Shown here piece by piece: positions 8,390 to 18,500 of a DNA stretch of 64,000 nucleotides. This DNA comes from G963701675 sp963701675 (GTDB lineage Bacteria > Planctomycetota > Planctomycetia > Gemmatales > Gemmataceae): positions 4,092,001 through 4,156,000 of the forward strand of contig OY969623.1 in NCBI GenBank assembly GCA_963701675.1, read 5' to 3'. The translations under genes were made by a program, and so were the position numbers. Below the pieces are notes generated by a model, which saw nothing but the letters and a program-made list of their open reading frames with translations, was not told the DNA's origin and did not search any database. The number at the start of each line of letters is the position of its first letter. Position 1 is the stretch's first letter.

Positions 8390-10687
8390 ACCCTTTCCAC
8401 GAATCTATGAGCTTTACGCACGACCCGGTTTGGCCGTGGTCGATGCCGCTCGGTTTGCCGCTGCTCGGACTCGTGGCGCTCTTGCTTATCGTGCTGACGC
8501 GGTGGACGTACAACGGCGTGGCGAACGCCGGCCGATCTCGCGTCTGGTTTCTCATTCTACTTCGCTTGGCCGCGTTGGTCCTCGCCTGTGTAATCATCAT
8601 TCGACCGTCGCTGTCTTCGCGCGACGATTTGCAGTTTCCTTCTACGCTGCTCTGCTTGTTCGATGCGTCGGAAAGCATGAACATTCAAGACGAAACCGAC
8701 GGCAGATCACGCTGGGACTATCTCCAACGCATCCTGGCCAACGCCGAGCCATCGCTCAAAAAGCTCCGAGAAGAACACCACGTCGCCATATTGCAGTATC
8801 GGTTTGCGGAGGGCCTCGCTGAGTATGGGCCCGGCGTCAAGGCAAACGGATCGCGTACGGATTTCGGGAAGGCGCTCCAATCGCTCTTTGGCATTCACGG
8901 AGGAGAACGCACACTGCGCGGGCTATTGGTGTTCTCCGACGGCGCGGACAACGGCACTAAGTTCCCGCCAGATCAACCGTTTGTCGAAGCCGGCCGGTGG
9001 CGTAGCGTCCCCTGCCCGATCCACACGTTTGCTATCGGGAAGCCGACCACCGCCGAGCGCGAACGCGACATCGCATTCACCGACATTACTCCGGTGCCGT
9101 CGCCCGTTGCCGTGAAAGGCAAGCTCAACGTCAAGGCATTCGTGGACGCTCCCGGATTCGAAAATGTCCGTGCTCGGGCCCGGTTATTCGTCGACGACAA
9201 AGAGGTCTTGGTTCAAGAAGAAACCCTACGAAAGACTTTGCGGAATGAGATTAGTCTCCTCACGGACGCCCCAAGCGAACGGCCCAAAGACGGCGAACTC
9301 AAAGTCACCCTCAAGATCGATCCGGTCAACGGCGAACTGACACCCGTGAACAACGAGATCAGCACCTATGTCACGGTAACCAAGGAAGGCATCAGCGTGT
9401 TACTAGTGGATCAGCCGCGCTTCTCCGAGCCACAGCTGATCTGCGACGCATTGGCCGCCGATCCACGCATCCGCTTGTTTCCCGCCTGGCTTCGAACCGA
9501 TGCGCCGGGGCGAGAAATCCTCGATCTGTTTCAGTTCGATAAGCAACAATACGATGTGATCATCCTAGGCGATGTGACGGCACGCCGGCTCAGCGGCGGC
9601 AATCCGGAGGTCCTCAACAAAATCCGCGACTTGGTACGTGACAAGGGCGCCGGTCTGCTGATGATGGGTGGCTGGAACACCTTTGGCGACAGCGACTGGC
9701 GCGGCACACCTCTTGAAACGCTCGCTCCGGTGTCATTGGACGCGCGCGGACAATTCGACGGACAAGTCAAAATCGAGCCGACCGCCGCCGGACTGCATAG
9801 CTATCTCATGCGACTCGCCGACAAGCCGGAAGACAACAAGGCCATTTGGCAAAAACTCCCCGATCTCAACGGCATGTCCCGACTGGGACGAGAAAAGGGC
9901 GGCGCCCTCGTGCTTGCCGTGCGCAGGATCAACCGATCCGGTACTCATCAGTCAAGACTTCGGCAAAGGACGCACCCTTGCCTTTTCCGGCGACACCACA
10001 TGGCGGTGGCAACTCTTGGGACAACCGAAGTCGAACGAGGGCGTCGAACTGCACGGGCGTTTCTGGCGGCAAGTGGTGCTGTGGTTGGCAAAGCAAGACG
10101 AAACGGAGGGAACCGTGTGGGTCAAACCGGAGCGGCGCCGGCTTGATGCGGGAGAAAAATTGGGCTTCACCGTCGGCTTGCGCGGCAAAGGCGGAGTGGA
10201 TGCGGCGGAAGCGACGTTTCAAGTTACCGTGGTCGATCCCAAAGGAATTGAATCTCCCGTCGTAACGGCTGCCGACGAGAAAGGCACGCGGGGCACCTTC
10301 TGGAAAACCGATCAGGCCGGTGAGTATCGTCTTATCGTTCGAGGAAGCGGGAAAGATGCGAATGGTCAGGCTATTCCCGAAGGAAGCGCGACGGCGCGAT
10401 TCGTGGTGTTCCAGAGCAGCACCGAGATGACGCGCCGAGCCGCCGACCACGCCTACCTCGCGCGCCTGGCCCAAGCCGGCGGCGGCAAGTTCCACAGCGT
10501 CGAAGAACTTGGCGCTTTTCTCCGAGAGATGCCGCAAACGTTACTCGCGCAGAACAAACCGAAGGCCGAATCGTGGCCCGACTGGCGCAGCACGCGATTG
10601 TCCGGCTTTCGCATCGGTATGTTTCTAGCGTTCGTCGGCGTCCTCTGCACCGAATGGTTTTTGCGGCGGTACTGGGGTTTGGTTTAG
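8386..10687 (+). CDS. vWA and glutamine-amidotransferase-like membrane protein, apparent frameshift near 9920
   Basis: About 767 aa once two frames are joined. The N-terminus has two membrane helices (about 22-40 and 54-73), a vWA domain with DASES (93-97) and GLLVFSDGAD, then a class I glutamine-amidotransferase-like fold (SVLLVDQPRFSEPQ onward). The frame starting at 8386 loses sense after ALVLAV near 9921. The +1-shifted frame continues the protein with DPVLISQDFGKGRTLAFSGD and ends with a transmembrane helix. Removing one base, or adding two, at GTGCGCAGG (9919-9927) joins them. Its ATG overlaps the previous stop, so it is the fourth member of the MoxR operon. Sequence error is likelier than decay. 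Confidence 0.82.
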
Positions 10688-10743
10688 TCGCCGCTGGCAG
10701 GGCCGCGCGGTTCTGCGAACCGCGGCTAAACGAAGGCACAGAA

Positions 10744-11964
10744 ATGTTCGTTACCCATCTCGAAAGCGCCATCGACGAAACCCGGTTTCCTGCCGACCAG
10801 GTGCACACCGTTCATGAAGGCCGTCCCCTCTGGGTCCGATACGATCTATCCGCAGTGCGGAAACACGTCTCCCCGGAGAAGATCAAGAATCGCGATCGTT
10901 CGTTATGGCGTTACCGCGAGTTGCTTCCCCTGCCCGCCGGCGACGAACCGGTGACCCTCGGTGAAGGCTGGACACCCATCCTTCCGTGCAGCCGGCTCGG
11001 TCGAGAACTCGGCCTTTCGAAACTTTCGATCAAAGATGAATCGCAACTTCCAACGGGGAGTTTCAAGAGCCGTGGCATGACCACCGCCGTGAGCATGGCA
11101 AACCACTTTGGCCAGCGCCGGCTCGCGGTGCCGACGGCCGGTAATGCCGGCGGCGCCCTGGCGGTCTACGGCGCCCGCGCCGGCATGGAAGTCTTTGTCT
11201 TCATGCCCGCGGACACACCGGTGATCAATCAATTGGAAGCCCATCTCGCCGACGCCAAGGTCTTCTTGGTAAACGGCTTGATTTCCGACTGTGGCCGAAT
11301 TCTGCGCGAAGGAACCGCGCAGATGAACTGGTTCGACATGTCCACGCTCCGTGAGCCGTACCGCCTCGAAGGCAAAAAGACCATGGGCCTGGAGCTGGCC
11401 GAGCAGTGGGATTGGAAGCTTCCCGACGTGATTCTCTATCCGACCGGCGGCGGCACCGGTTTAATCGGCATGGGGAAAGCGTTTGCGGAACTGCGCCAGC
11501 TTGGTTGGCTTCGAACCGAGCGCTTGCCGCGCCTCATCAGTTGCCAAAGTGACGGCTGCGCTCCGATCGTCCGTGCATTCGAGGCGGGCAGTCGATTCGC
11601 CGAACCTGTGGCGAATGCTCACACCATTGCCAGCGGCCTGCGCGTTCCGAGCGCCGTCGGCGACTTCATGATGCTTGACGCCATCCGCGAGAGCGACGGC
11701 CTGGCGATTGCTGGCCGTGAGAATCAAATCGTGCCATGGATGAAAAAAGTCGCCGGACTCGAAGGTATAGCGATCTGTCCGGAAACGGCCGTTTGTTTTG
11801 ACTGCTTGCAAGCTCTGGTTCGCGATGGTAGAGTCCGACCAGACGACGACATAGTCGTTTTCAATACCGGGGCTGCTCAAAAATATCCCGAAGCCGTACC
11901 TCTCGATCTGCCGCGCCTGGACAAGGACGCCCCCGTCGATTACGAAAGTGTTATGCGACCTTAG
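10744..11964 (+). CDS. thrC: Threonine synthase
   Basis: 406 aa. It is a PLP enzyme converting O-phosphohomoserine to threonine. The PLP lysine is K108 in LPTGSFKSRG. The phosphate-binding loop is TAGNAGGALA and the glycine-rich cofactor loop is PTGGGTGLIGM. The N-terminal LPLPAGDEPVTLGEGWTPI is characteristic of the bacterial ThrC group that resembles threonine dehydratase. The ATG at 10744 follows GAAGG. It lies 57 bp after the vWA gene and could share its transcript, but there is no functional link I can point to. Confidence 0.92.
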   Translation: MFVTHLESAIDETRFPADQVHTVHEGRPLWVRYDLSAVRKHVSPEKIKNRDRSLWRYRELLPLPAGDEPVTLGEGWTPILPCSRLGRELGLSKLSIKDESQLPTGSFKSRGMTTAVSMANHFGQRRLAVPTAGNAGGALAVYGARAGMEVFVFMPADTPVINQLEAHLADAKVFLVNGLISDCGRILREGTAQMNWFDMSTLREPYRLEGKKTMGLELAEQWDWKLPDVILYPTGGGTGLIGMGKAFAELRQLGWLRTERLPRLISCQSDGCAPIVRAFEAGSRFAEPVANAHTIASGLRVPSAVGDFMMLDAIRESDGLAIAGRENQIVPWMKKVAGLEGIAICPETAVCFDCLQALVRDGRVRPDDDIVVFNTGAAQKYPEAVPLDLPRLDKDAPVDYESVMRP

Positions 11965-11993
11965 CGGGTTGGACCCAATCGGAGTCATCTACC

Positions 11994-12794
11994 GTGTCCA
12001 TCGAGGCGACTGACGGCCGACATCGCCTGCGTATCCTCTTGGCGGAGGACAATGCCGTCAATCAGCTTTTGGCCCGGGCCCTTCTTCAAAAGCGCGGACA
12101 CGAAGTGATATTGGCCAAGACGGGAAAGGAAGTGCTCACCGCGTTGGAGCAGCGCCAATTCAATGCTGTCCTCATGGATGTCCAAATGCCGGAGATGGAC
12201 GGTTTCGAAGCGACGGCGGCGATTCGAGCACATGAAGCCAACGGAAAGTCTTTCACTCCCAAGAGTGGTTTACGACTGCCGATCATTGCCATGACGGGTG
12301 AAGCGCTCGAAGGCGATCGTGAACGGTGCTTGAAGGCGGGCATGGACGATTACCTTACAAAACCGATTCAACCGGATGAGATGTTCCGCGCCATCGAGAA
12401 CTTATCCGCCGCCGCAGGAACTCCCGTAGAGCAACATGCCGCGGCGGTCAATCGCGCCTCGCTCGACGCGATGGTCCGTTCCAAACCGGAACGGCTGCGC
12501 AAATTGATCGAGGTGTTCATCAACGAATCCACGCAGTTGGTTTCGGAAATTCGCTCGGCGGTCTCGAGTGCCGACGCGGCCAGACTACGTCGGGCGGCTC
12601 ATTCTTTAAAGGGCGCCGTGGCAATCTTCGGCGCCCCCGCCGCCACGGCCGCCGCCCAACGTTTGGAATCCCTCGGCGAGTCCGGAAGCATGACCGACGC
12701 CGTTGCCGCCTTCCAAACGCTGGAAACCGAGCTTGAACGCCTCAGACCGAGGCTTCTCGAAGCAAGCGCCACTTATCTACCCCCCACCGCATGA
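11994..12794 (+). CDS. Response regulator with C-terminal Hpt domain
   Basis: 266 aa from a GTG start with GGAG 9 nt upstream. Residues 12-135 form a receiver domain: acidic pocket AEDN, phosphoacceptor D62 in VLMDVQMPEMDGFEA, threonine in AMTGEA, lysine in LTKPIQ. Residues 155-260 form a histidine phosphotransfer domain with H203 in AAHSLKGAV. There is no kinase or output domain, so it would act as a phosphorelay intermediate fed by a hybrid kinase encoded elsewhere. Its TGA overlaps an ATG of the next gene, although that gene probably starts 18 nt later. REC-Hpt modules more often occur as the tail of a hybrid kinase. Confidence 0.9.
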   Translation: MSIEATDGRHRLRILLAEDNAVNQLLARALLQKRGHEVILAKTGKEVLTALEQRQFNAVLMDVQMPEMDGFEATAAIRAHEANGKSFTPKSGLRLPIIAMTGEALEGDRERCLKAGMDDYLTKPIQPDEMFRAIENLSAAAGTPVEQHAAAVNRASLDAMVRSKPERLRKLIEVFINESTQLVSEIRSAVSSADAARLRRAAHSLKGAVAIFGAPAATAAAQRLESLGESGSMTDAVAAFQTLETELERLRPRLLEASATYLPPTA

Positions 12795-12808
12795 AAAAGG
12801 AACGAACG

Positions 12809-14356
12809 ATGTTCCGACGGTCACTTGTCGCACTTCTCACACTCGCCGCGCCGGTTTGGGCTTTGCCGGACGGTAATCTTGCGGACGAGATCAAAGCGTT
12901 CACAACCCGGCCGGAGTATAAGCAAGCACGCTGGGGGATTCTTGTCGTCGATGCCGAAACCGGGCAGACCGTTTACGAGCAGAATGCCGACCAGCTTTTC
13001 CTCCCGGCTTCGACTACCAAGCTCTATTCGTGTGCCGCCGCTCTGGCAGCATTCGGACCGGATCATCGGTTCGAAACTCCCGTATACCAACGCGGGTCAC
13101 TCAGCAACGGCACTCTACTCGGCGATTTGATCCTGGTGGCACAAGGTGATCTTACGATGGGCGGCCGGACGAGTTCCGACGGCAAGATGGCATTCAAAAA
13201 CCAGGATCACACTTACGCCAACTTCATGCCGGGTAGTGAGTTGACCGACACCGACCCGTTGACCGGCCTCAAGGACCTCGCCCACCAGGTTGCGAGCGCC
13301 GGCATTCGAAACGTCTCGGGCGACGTGCTCGTGGATGACCGGTTGTTCGCCAAAGGGAGAGGCAGTGGAAGCGGCCCCGACATTCTGACGCCCATCGTCG
13401 TGAACGATAACGTCATCGACGCCCTCGTAACACCGGCCAAGGAAGTCGGCGAACGCGCCAAGATAGAATTCCGCCCTTCGTCCGGGCTTGTCCAGATCGA
13501 CGCCCAGATTGACACCATCGCCGAAGGACAGAAAGCAAAAGTGGAGGTCCAGCCGGCCGGGCCGCAACGTTATGTCGTTCGTGGCCAGGTCCCGGCCAAG
13601 GCGAAGCCGTCACTTCTCATTCTGTCCGTGGACGATCCGGCCGCCTTTGCCCGAGCGCTGTTCATCGATGCGCTGCAAAAGGAAGGCGTTACCGTTGCGG
13701 CCAGTGCCCTGCGGCCGCCCGTCGCCGAATTGCCGGCTAAGTCGGTGTACGAGAAGCTCCAGCGAGTCGCGGTACACAAGTCGTTGCCGTTCGCGGAGCT
13801 AATCAAAGTCACACTCAAAGTCAGCCATAACCTGTACGCCGGGACGCTCCCGATTCTCGTTTCGGTCAAAAACGGTAACGGTACTCTGCCGGATGGTCTC
13901 CGCCGGCAAGGAAGTTTCTTGTCTGAACTGAAAGTGCCCGTTGAAACGATTTCCTTCGGCGGTGGGGCGGGCGGCGCTAACGCCGATTCAGTTACCCCGC
14001 GCGCCACCGTCGAACTGTTACGAGCCATGGCGAAACGTCCGGACTTCGCCGTCTTTTCTGACGCCTTGCCGATCCTGGGTGTCGACGGCACCCTGGCCGA
14101 AGTGGTTGGCGCCGACAGCCCCGCGCGCGGAAAAGTCCGCGCCAAGACGGGCACGCTCCTTTGGCAGGATGTGATGAACGACCGGATGTTATTGACCAGC
14201 AAGGCCCTCGCCGGCTACATGACGACGGCGAAGGGTCGTGAGCTGGCGTTCGCCATGTTTGTCAACGGCGTACCGTTGCCCAAAGGCGTCACGACCACAC
14301 GCGAAGGAAAGGCACTCGGAAAGTTGTGCGAAATCATCGTGCAGCACGCCCCGTAG
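12809..14356 (+). CDS. dacB: D-alanyl-D-alanine carboxypeptidase/endopeptidase, PBP4 type (peptidase S13)
   Basis: 515 aa. A signal peptide (FRRSLVALLTLAAPVWALP) leads an exported S13 peptidase. The three penicillin-binding motifs are present: SxxK at 68-71 (PASTTKLYS), SxN in KVSHNLYAG and KTG in RAKTGTLLW. The long insert between SxxK and SxN is typical of PBP4. It would trim or cleave peptidoglycan cross-links, and its presence agrees with planctomycetes having peptidoglycan. AAGGA stands 8 nt before the ATG at 12809; an ATG at 12791 overlapping the previous stop is the alternative. It ends one base before the convergent PP-loop gene. Confidence 0.92.
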   Translation: MFRRSLVALLTLAAPVWALPDGNLADEIKAFTTRPEYKQARWGILVVDAETGQTVYEQNADQLFLPASTTKLYSCAAALAAFGPDHRFETPVYQRGSLSNGTLLGDLILVAQGDLTMGGRTSSDGKMAFKNQDHTYANFMPGSELTDTDPLTGLKDLAHQVASAGIRNVSGDVLVDDRLFAKGRGSGSGPDILTPIVVNDNVIDALVTPAKEVGERAKIEFRPSSGLVQIDAQIDTIAEGQKAKVEVQPAGPQRYVVRGQVPAKAKPSLLILSVDDPAAFARALFIDALQKEGVTVAASALRPPVAELPAKSVYEKLQRVAVHKSLPFAELIKVTLKVSHNLYAGTLPILVSVKNGNGTLPDGLRRQGSFLSELKVPVETISFGGGAGGANADSVTPRATVELLRAMAKRPDFAVFSDALPILGVDGTLAEVVGADSPARGKVRAKTGTLLWQDVMNDRMLLTSKALAGYMTTAKGRELAFAMFVNGVPLPKGVTTTREGKALGKLCEIIVQHAP

Positions 14357-14357
14357 T

Positions 14358-15503
14358 TCAAGTCGGCCTTTCCACCAAGCCGTCGCTCCTTCCGGTCAGT
14401 TTTCGATAGAGCCGTCGGAACAGTCCGCCGAAGAAAGCCCGGTCCGCCTCAACCAGCACTTTCCGCCGGCGCTGCCGGTTCAGACCGCGTCGCAGCGCCT
14501 TGGCAATCGCCGTTTCACCGACTTCGTCGGCCAATTGGATGTTATCGACGAAGAACGTGACATCGCTGTCTGTGTACGGGCGCACTCGCTTCAACGTTCT
14601 CACGGAAGTAAAAGCCGGCAACGCGGGACTTGAGAGTCCCAAGAGGTGTAACCCGACCATGGTGCGCACACACTTCTCACATCGGCCACAATTATAGCCC
14701 CTGTCCTGCCAGCAGACGCGCAAGTGCTGCATTGCGAGTTCGTCTTCGGCAATTCTCCGCAGTTTGTCGCTGCGGCGAGCTTCGGCGCCGTCGTGAATGA
14801 TCTCGGTCCCCTCCGTTGACCACCATGCATCGATGAGCGGATGGCTCCCCCATGGAAACAGCTCGGCGTAGGTGTGCGACGCCGCGATGAAGACCTTGGC
14901 GTAGCCCGATGCCAACGCCAGGCTTGCCAGGCCGCTCGCTTGGTAGGTATCCCAGGTGAACGGTTTGTACCGGTGCCCGAAGAAGCGCACATTGCTGACG
15001 ATCGGCACCATTCGCACGCCGTGGACCTGGGCAAACTCGCCGTTCCGCTTCAGCGCGTCGTCAAAAAGAGCATCATTCTCAAGCTGCATATCGATGCCTT
15101 TGACGAACAGGAGGTCGGTGATAGTCGACTTGTTCCTTAGAAACGTATACGCGCCGTCGACGCCGCCGGAGTAGAAGCATCCCACGCCTTTATGGGTTGC
15201 CGTCGACGGTTCAAGCCGTGCCTCAATCTCGACCTTTTTGAGCCGTGGGAACCACAGGCGCATTACGTCCTGTATCCGATCGATGCCGTAAATCAAACGA
15301 GGTGAAACGGCGACGCTCTCTTCCATCTTCACCGGTTCGCCGCGCAGCATGGCGGGAAGAAGTGCGGCCGCAAGAAATGGATCGCCGCGGACAGAAACGG
15401 CGTGACCTTCGGGGAAGCGAAACCAAACGCAATGACCGTCTACCTCCGCAGCCAACTCTACCCAAGGAGATTTCGTCTGAAGAGTGACGTTTCGAACGAG
15501 CAT
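14358..15503 (-). CDS. PP-loop ATPase-like protein with QueC-like zinc motif
   Basis: 381 aa. The PP-loop is YSGGVDGAYTF (111-121), where the usual SGGxDS serine is glycine. A cysteine cluster C-x7-C-x2-C-x2-C (C264, C272, C275, C278, in RGYNCGRCEKC) resembles the zinc site of QueC 7-cyano-7-deazaguanine synthases. The first 100 residues and the basic, arginine-rich tail are not QueC-like. I therefore call it an adenylating or amidotransfer-type enzyme of unknown substrate. It is preceded by a perfect hairpin and has no operon partner within reach. A nucleotide or small-molecule amidation role is inference. Confidence 0.62.
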   Translation of the reverse strand: MLVRNVTLQTKSPWVELAAEVDGHCVWFRFPEGHAVSVRGDPFLAAALLPAMLRGEPVKMEESVAVSPRLIYGIDRIQDVMRLWFPRLKKVEIEARLEPSTATHKGVGCFYSGGVDGAYTFLRNKSTITDLLFVKGIDMQLENDALFDDALKRNGEFAQVHGVRMVPIVSNVRFFGHRYKPFTWDTYQASGLASLALASGYAKVFIAASHTYAELFPWGSHPLIDAWWSTEGTEIIHDGAEARRSDKLRRIAEDELAMQHLRVCWQDRGYNCGRCEKCVRTMVGLHLLGLSSPALPAFTSVRTLKRVRPYTDSDVTFFVDNIQLADEVGETAIAKALRRGLNRQRRRKVLVEADRAFFGGLFRRLYRKLTGRSDGLVERPT

Positions 15504-15522
15504 GAACGCATGACGATGATAT

Positions 15523-15557
15523 CAGAAACCCGGTTTCTTGAAGAAACCGGGTTTCTG
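15523..15557. repeat. Perfect 17-bp inverted repeat (REP-like hairpin)
   Basis: Arm CAGAAACCCGGTTTCTT at 15523-15539 is followed after one base by its exact reverse complement. The centre AAACCCGGTTT is itself nearly palindromic. It lies between two minus-strand genes, so it could end transcription of the giant vWA gene, but there is no T-tract. It resembles dispersed REP-type palindromes; copy number elsewhere cannot be seen here. Confidence 0.75.
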
Positions 15558-15571
15558 AAGACGACCGGAGA

Positions 15572-18500
15572 TTAGCCGCCCTCGCGCCCGCCCGGTATGA
15601 GCGGCAGGTCCACGACGGGTTTCGTCGATAGACGGCTTGCGGTTTCGTAAACCGGCGTCACCGACCAGGCCGGCCGGCCGTCGGGCATGACGGTGACCTT
15701 GGCAATCATGTCCATGCCATTGGCCACGGACGCGATACGTGTCTGATACGCCGGCGGCGTGCTGTCCTTAAGCGGCAGGCCTAGCGGTTGTTTCAATTCC
15801 ACCGGCAAGCCGGAGGAAGCCAGTCCGCCCTTCATACCCGTGTTCACTTCGATGGTTGGATCGGCCAGATTTCGCAGCCGGCTCAACGTGTCGCCGCCGG
15901 TTTGCACGTTCAAGCTCCGCGGCCGGGCTGGCGTCGCCGGCACTTGGGCGACTGCCGATCTGCGACCGGACGCAACGTTCACGGTGAGCGCGTGTGACCG
16001 ATCGATAACGATGGTCTCCTGCCGGACGCTTTCGCGCGGCGAGCCTTGGTTTTCGGTGATCTTGAGCGTCACCTTGTTGCCCAGGGGCTGACCCCAAATC
16101 CGGCGGATCGTGACGCGGTACTCACCCGGGAAAGCCTGGGCCGCCTTGTAGGTCTCGCGCGACCGTTCCAGCAGATGATCGCCGACGAGAATTCCACCAC
16201 CTGGTGTCTGCCGGTTCGTGAAGGAGCATGTGGTGCCGATCGGCTCCTTGATTTCCAGGTCGAGATCGGCGTCGCCGGACCAAATCAGTTCGATGATCAG
16301 ATCGCGGTGCCGCTGCCGGTCGATGAGGTCCGTGACCCGCTCGGCATCGTCGGCGCGATTCTGCGACTTATAGGCAAGCGTCAGACCGCTGAGCCGTTCC
16401 GCAGCCTGGCGATGGACGTCTTGATCGTCGACCGGCCAATCGCGGCTAAGCAGATTGCCGGCCGCCCAGGCCATCGCGTCACTATCTTTGGCAAGCTCGG
16501 CGGAACGAGCCGCTTCGAGGTACGGTTCGGGTGAATTCGGCTGCAACTCGGCCGCCTGCCGGCACAGCGTAATCGCCCGGTCCCAGCGACTCGATTCGCG
16601 CATGTTCTCCGCGGCCTTCAAATACCCGGATGGATCCTGCGGATTCAGGTCGACCACCGAGAGCTGGGCGCGTTCAACGTCGGACAACGACCCCTTGCAT
16701 TCCTTCAGTGCGATCGCGAGAGCTTCATATACCCATGGCCGGGCGACGATGGCGCGCCGCAGGTTGGCTTTGAGGAACTCCGCCGCGTGATCGAACTTCC
16801 CGCGTTCACCGAGATAATCCGCACAGGCAATGATCAAGCCAGGATCGTATACACCGCGGGCGAGGGCTTCCTCCCAGATCTTCTTGGCGTCAAGATCGGT
16901 GACTGGCTTGGCCTCGGGCTTGCTCTTGGCGGCAACCGCCGTCTTTTCCTTCTTATCAAACGGGTTCTTGTCCAAATCCGTTGCTTTGCCGAATTGTTCT
17001 TCTCGCTTCTTGTCGAGCGCTCCCATCGGTGGCGGTCCAACGCGTCCGCCGCCTAGTCCGCCGCCCAACCGAGTGTGAATCCGCGACGTTCCCTTTACGA
17101 CCAGTGCACGCGCGGGCGGATAGTAACCGAGCGCGCCGGCGATGTTCGGGTCGCCTTGTGTGCTCACCTCCGCGAGCGGAGTGCCTACCTGTCCGGCAAC
17201 GCCGACGGGCGGAGCTTGGAAGGTTCCAAGCGGAGACCAGTCTGCTGCGGTGCCCACGACTTGAGTGATCAGTGTGATCAGAATTTGACTTTGGTCACCG
17301 CCCTGGAGGCCGAACTGACCACCGAGGTTACCGAGTTGGCCGAGTTGTCCGCCGAAGCCGGCGAAGCCGACGAAACCGCCGCCTTGCGCACCGAGATTCG
17401 CCGGTTGACCTTGGCCGCCCAAAAAGCCGCCCGCGCCACCAAAGCCCGCGGCGCCGCCGGCACCGGCGATCGGTTGCAGACCGCCAAATTGCAAACCGCC
17501 GAGCCCGCCGAAGCCGCCGCCGAAGCCGAGGGCCCCGCCGAAACCGACGTTCCCGATCGCGCCTAACCCGCCCACTCCTCCGGCGAATTGAAGGGCGCCG
17601 CCGAACGGGCTCGCTCCGCCGCCGAGGATGCTGTTTTGAATCGCCTGATTGACGCCTGCCTGATTGATGGCGTTCGGAATCGGGATCACCAGGTCCGCCA
17701 CGTCGTAGACCCGGATGGTTTTCTCTCGAATCTGTGCCTGACCCGTTGTCACTTCGACAAACTCACGCCGGATGATGGGGGTGCCTTGAACCTGTGCAAG
17801 CAACAGGCGAAGTATCGTGCTCAGGCTGATACCGGTGAGTTTGTCGAGCTTCACGTTCTTGCTGCGGATGTCATTCTCTTGAAGGTCCAAACTGAACGCT
17901 TGATCGTCAATGAGAATTGGGATGCCTGTATCCGTCGCGAGGTAAGTCAACGCATCGCCCAATGGGCCGTCGATCTTGTCGCGCATCGAATACGGCGCCA
18001 TCAGCTTGTTCCGTAGCTCGCGGATCTTGCGGACGACATTGGGATCGTCGTAGGTGATGCCCGTCGATGTGTATTTCTCCGCACGCAGACGGGTCATTTC
18101 GCGCCAACGAGCGGTCGCCGGATAAACCATGGGCGGTTCATCGGGGAAAGGCACGGCCGACTTTTCGACTTCAAGCATCGTGGCCAAATAACGCTCTTCC
18201 TTCAGGAAGCGCAGGCGTTGGGCTTCGCGAACGTGATGGGCGGCGAGCGACCAGTATCCAGCCGCCGTCACGGCCGCCGGCAACGGCATTCCCTGGTCAA
18301 TAAGGTCCTGTCCCATGTCGATAGTCATGCGAAAACCGTCTTCATAACGCCCGGTGCGCATCAATTCCGCGAAACGGAGCATCCGCTGTTGCGTCTGGTC
18401 TTCCACCGCGCACCGCTGAGCCAGACGCGTTTGAATGGCGTCGGAACGAGCGAGAACCGCCAGGCGCTCGGCCTGATCGCGTTGAATTCGGGCGCCTTCC

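Noticed and set aside
9916..9930. Programmed ribosomal frameshift as explanation of the split vWA gene
   Set aside because: No slippery heptamer or following structure; a similar break occurs in infB and two other genes at GC tracts, pointing to sequence error.
17075..17566. 163-codon plus-strand frame opposite the Gly-rich part of the giant vWA gene
   Set aside because: Glu/Ala repeats arise as the complement of the Gly-rich codons; no independent support.
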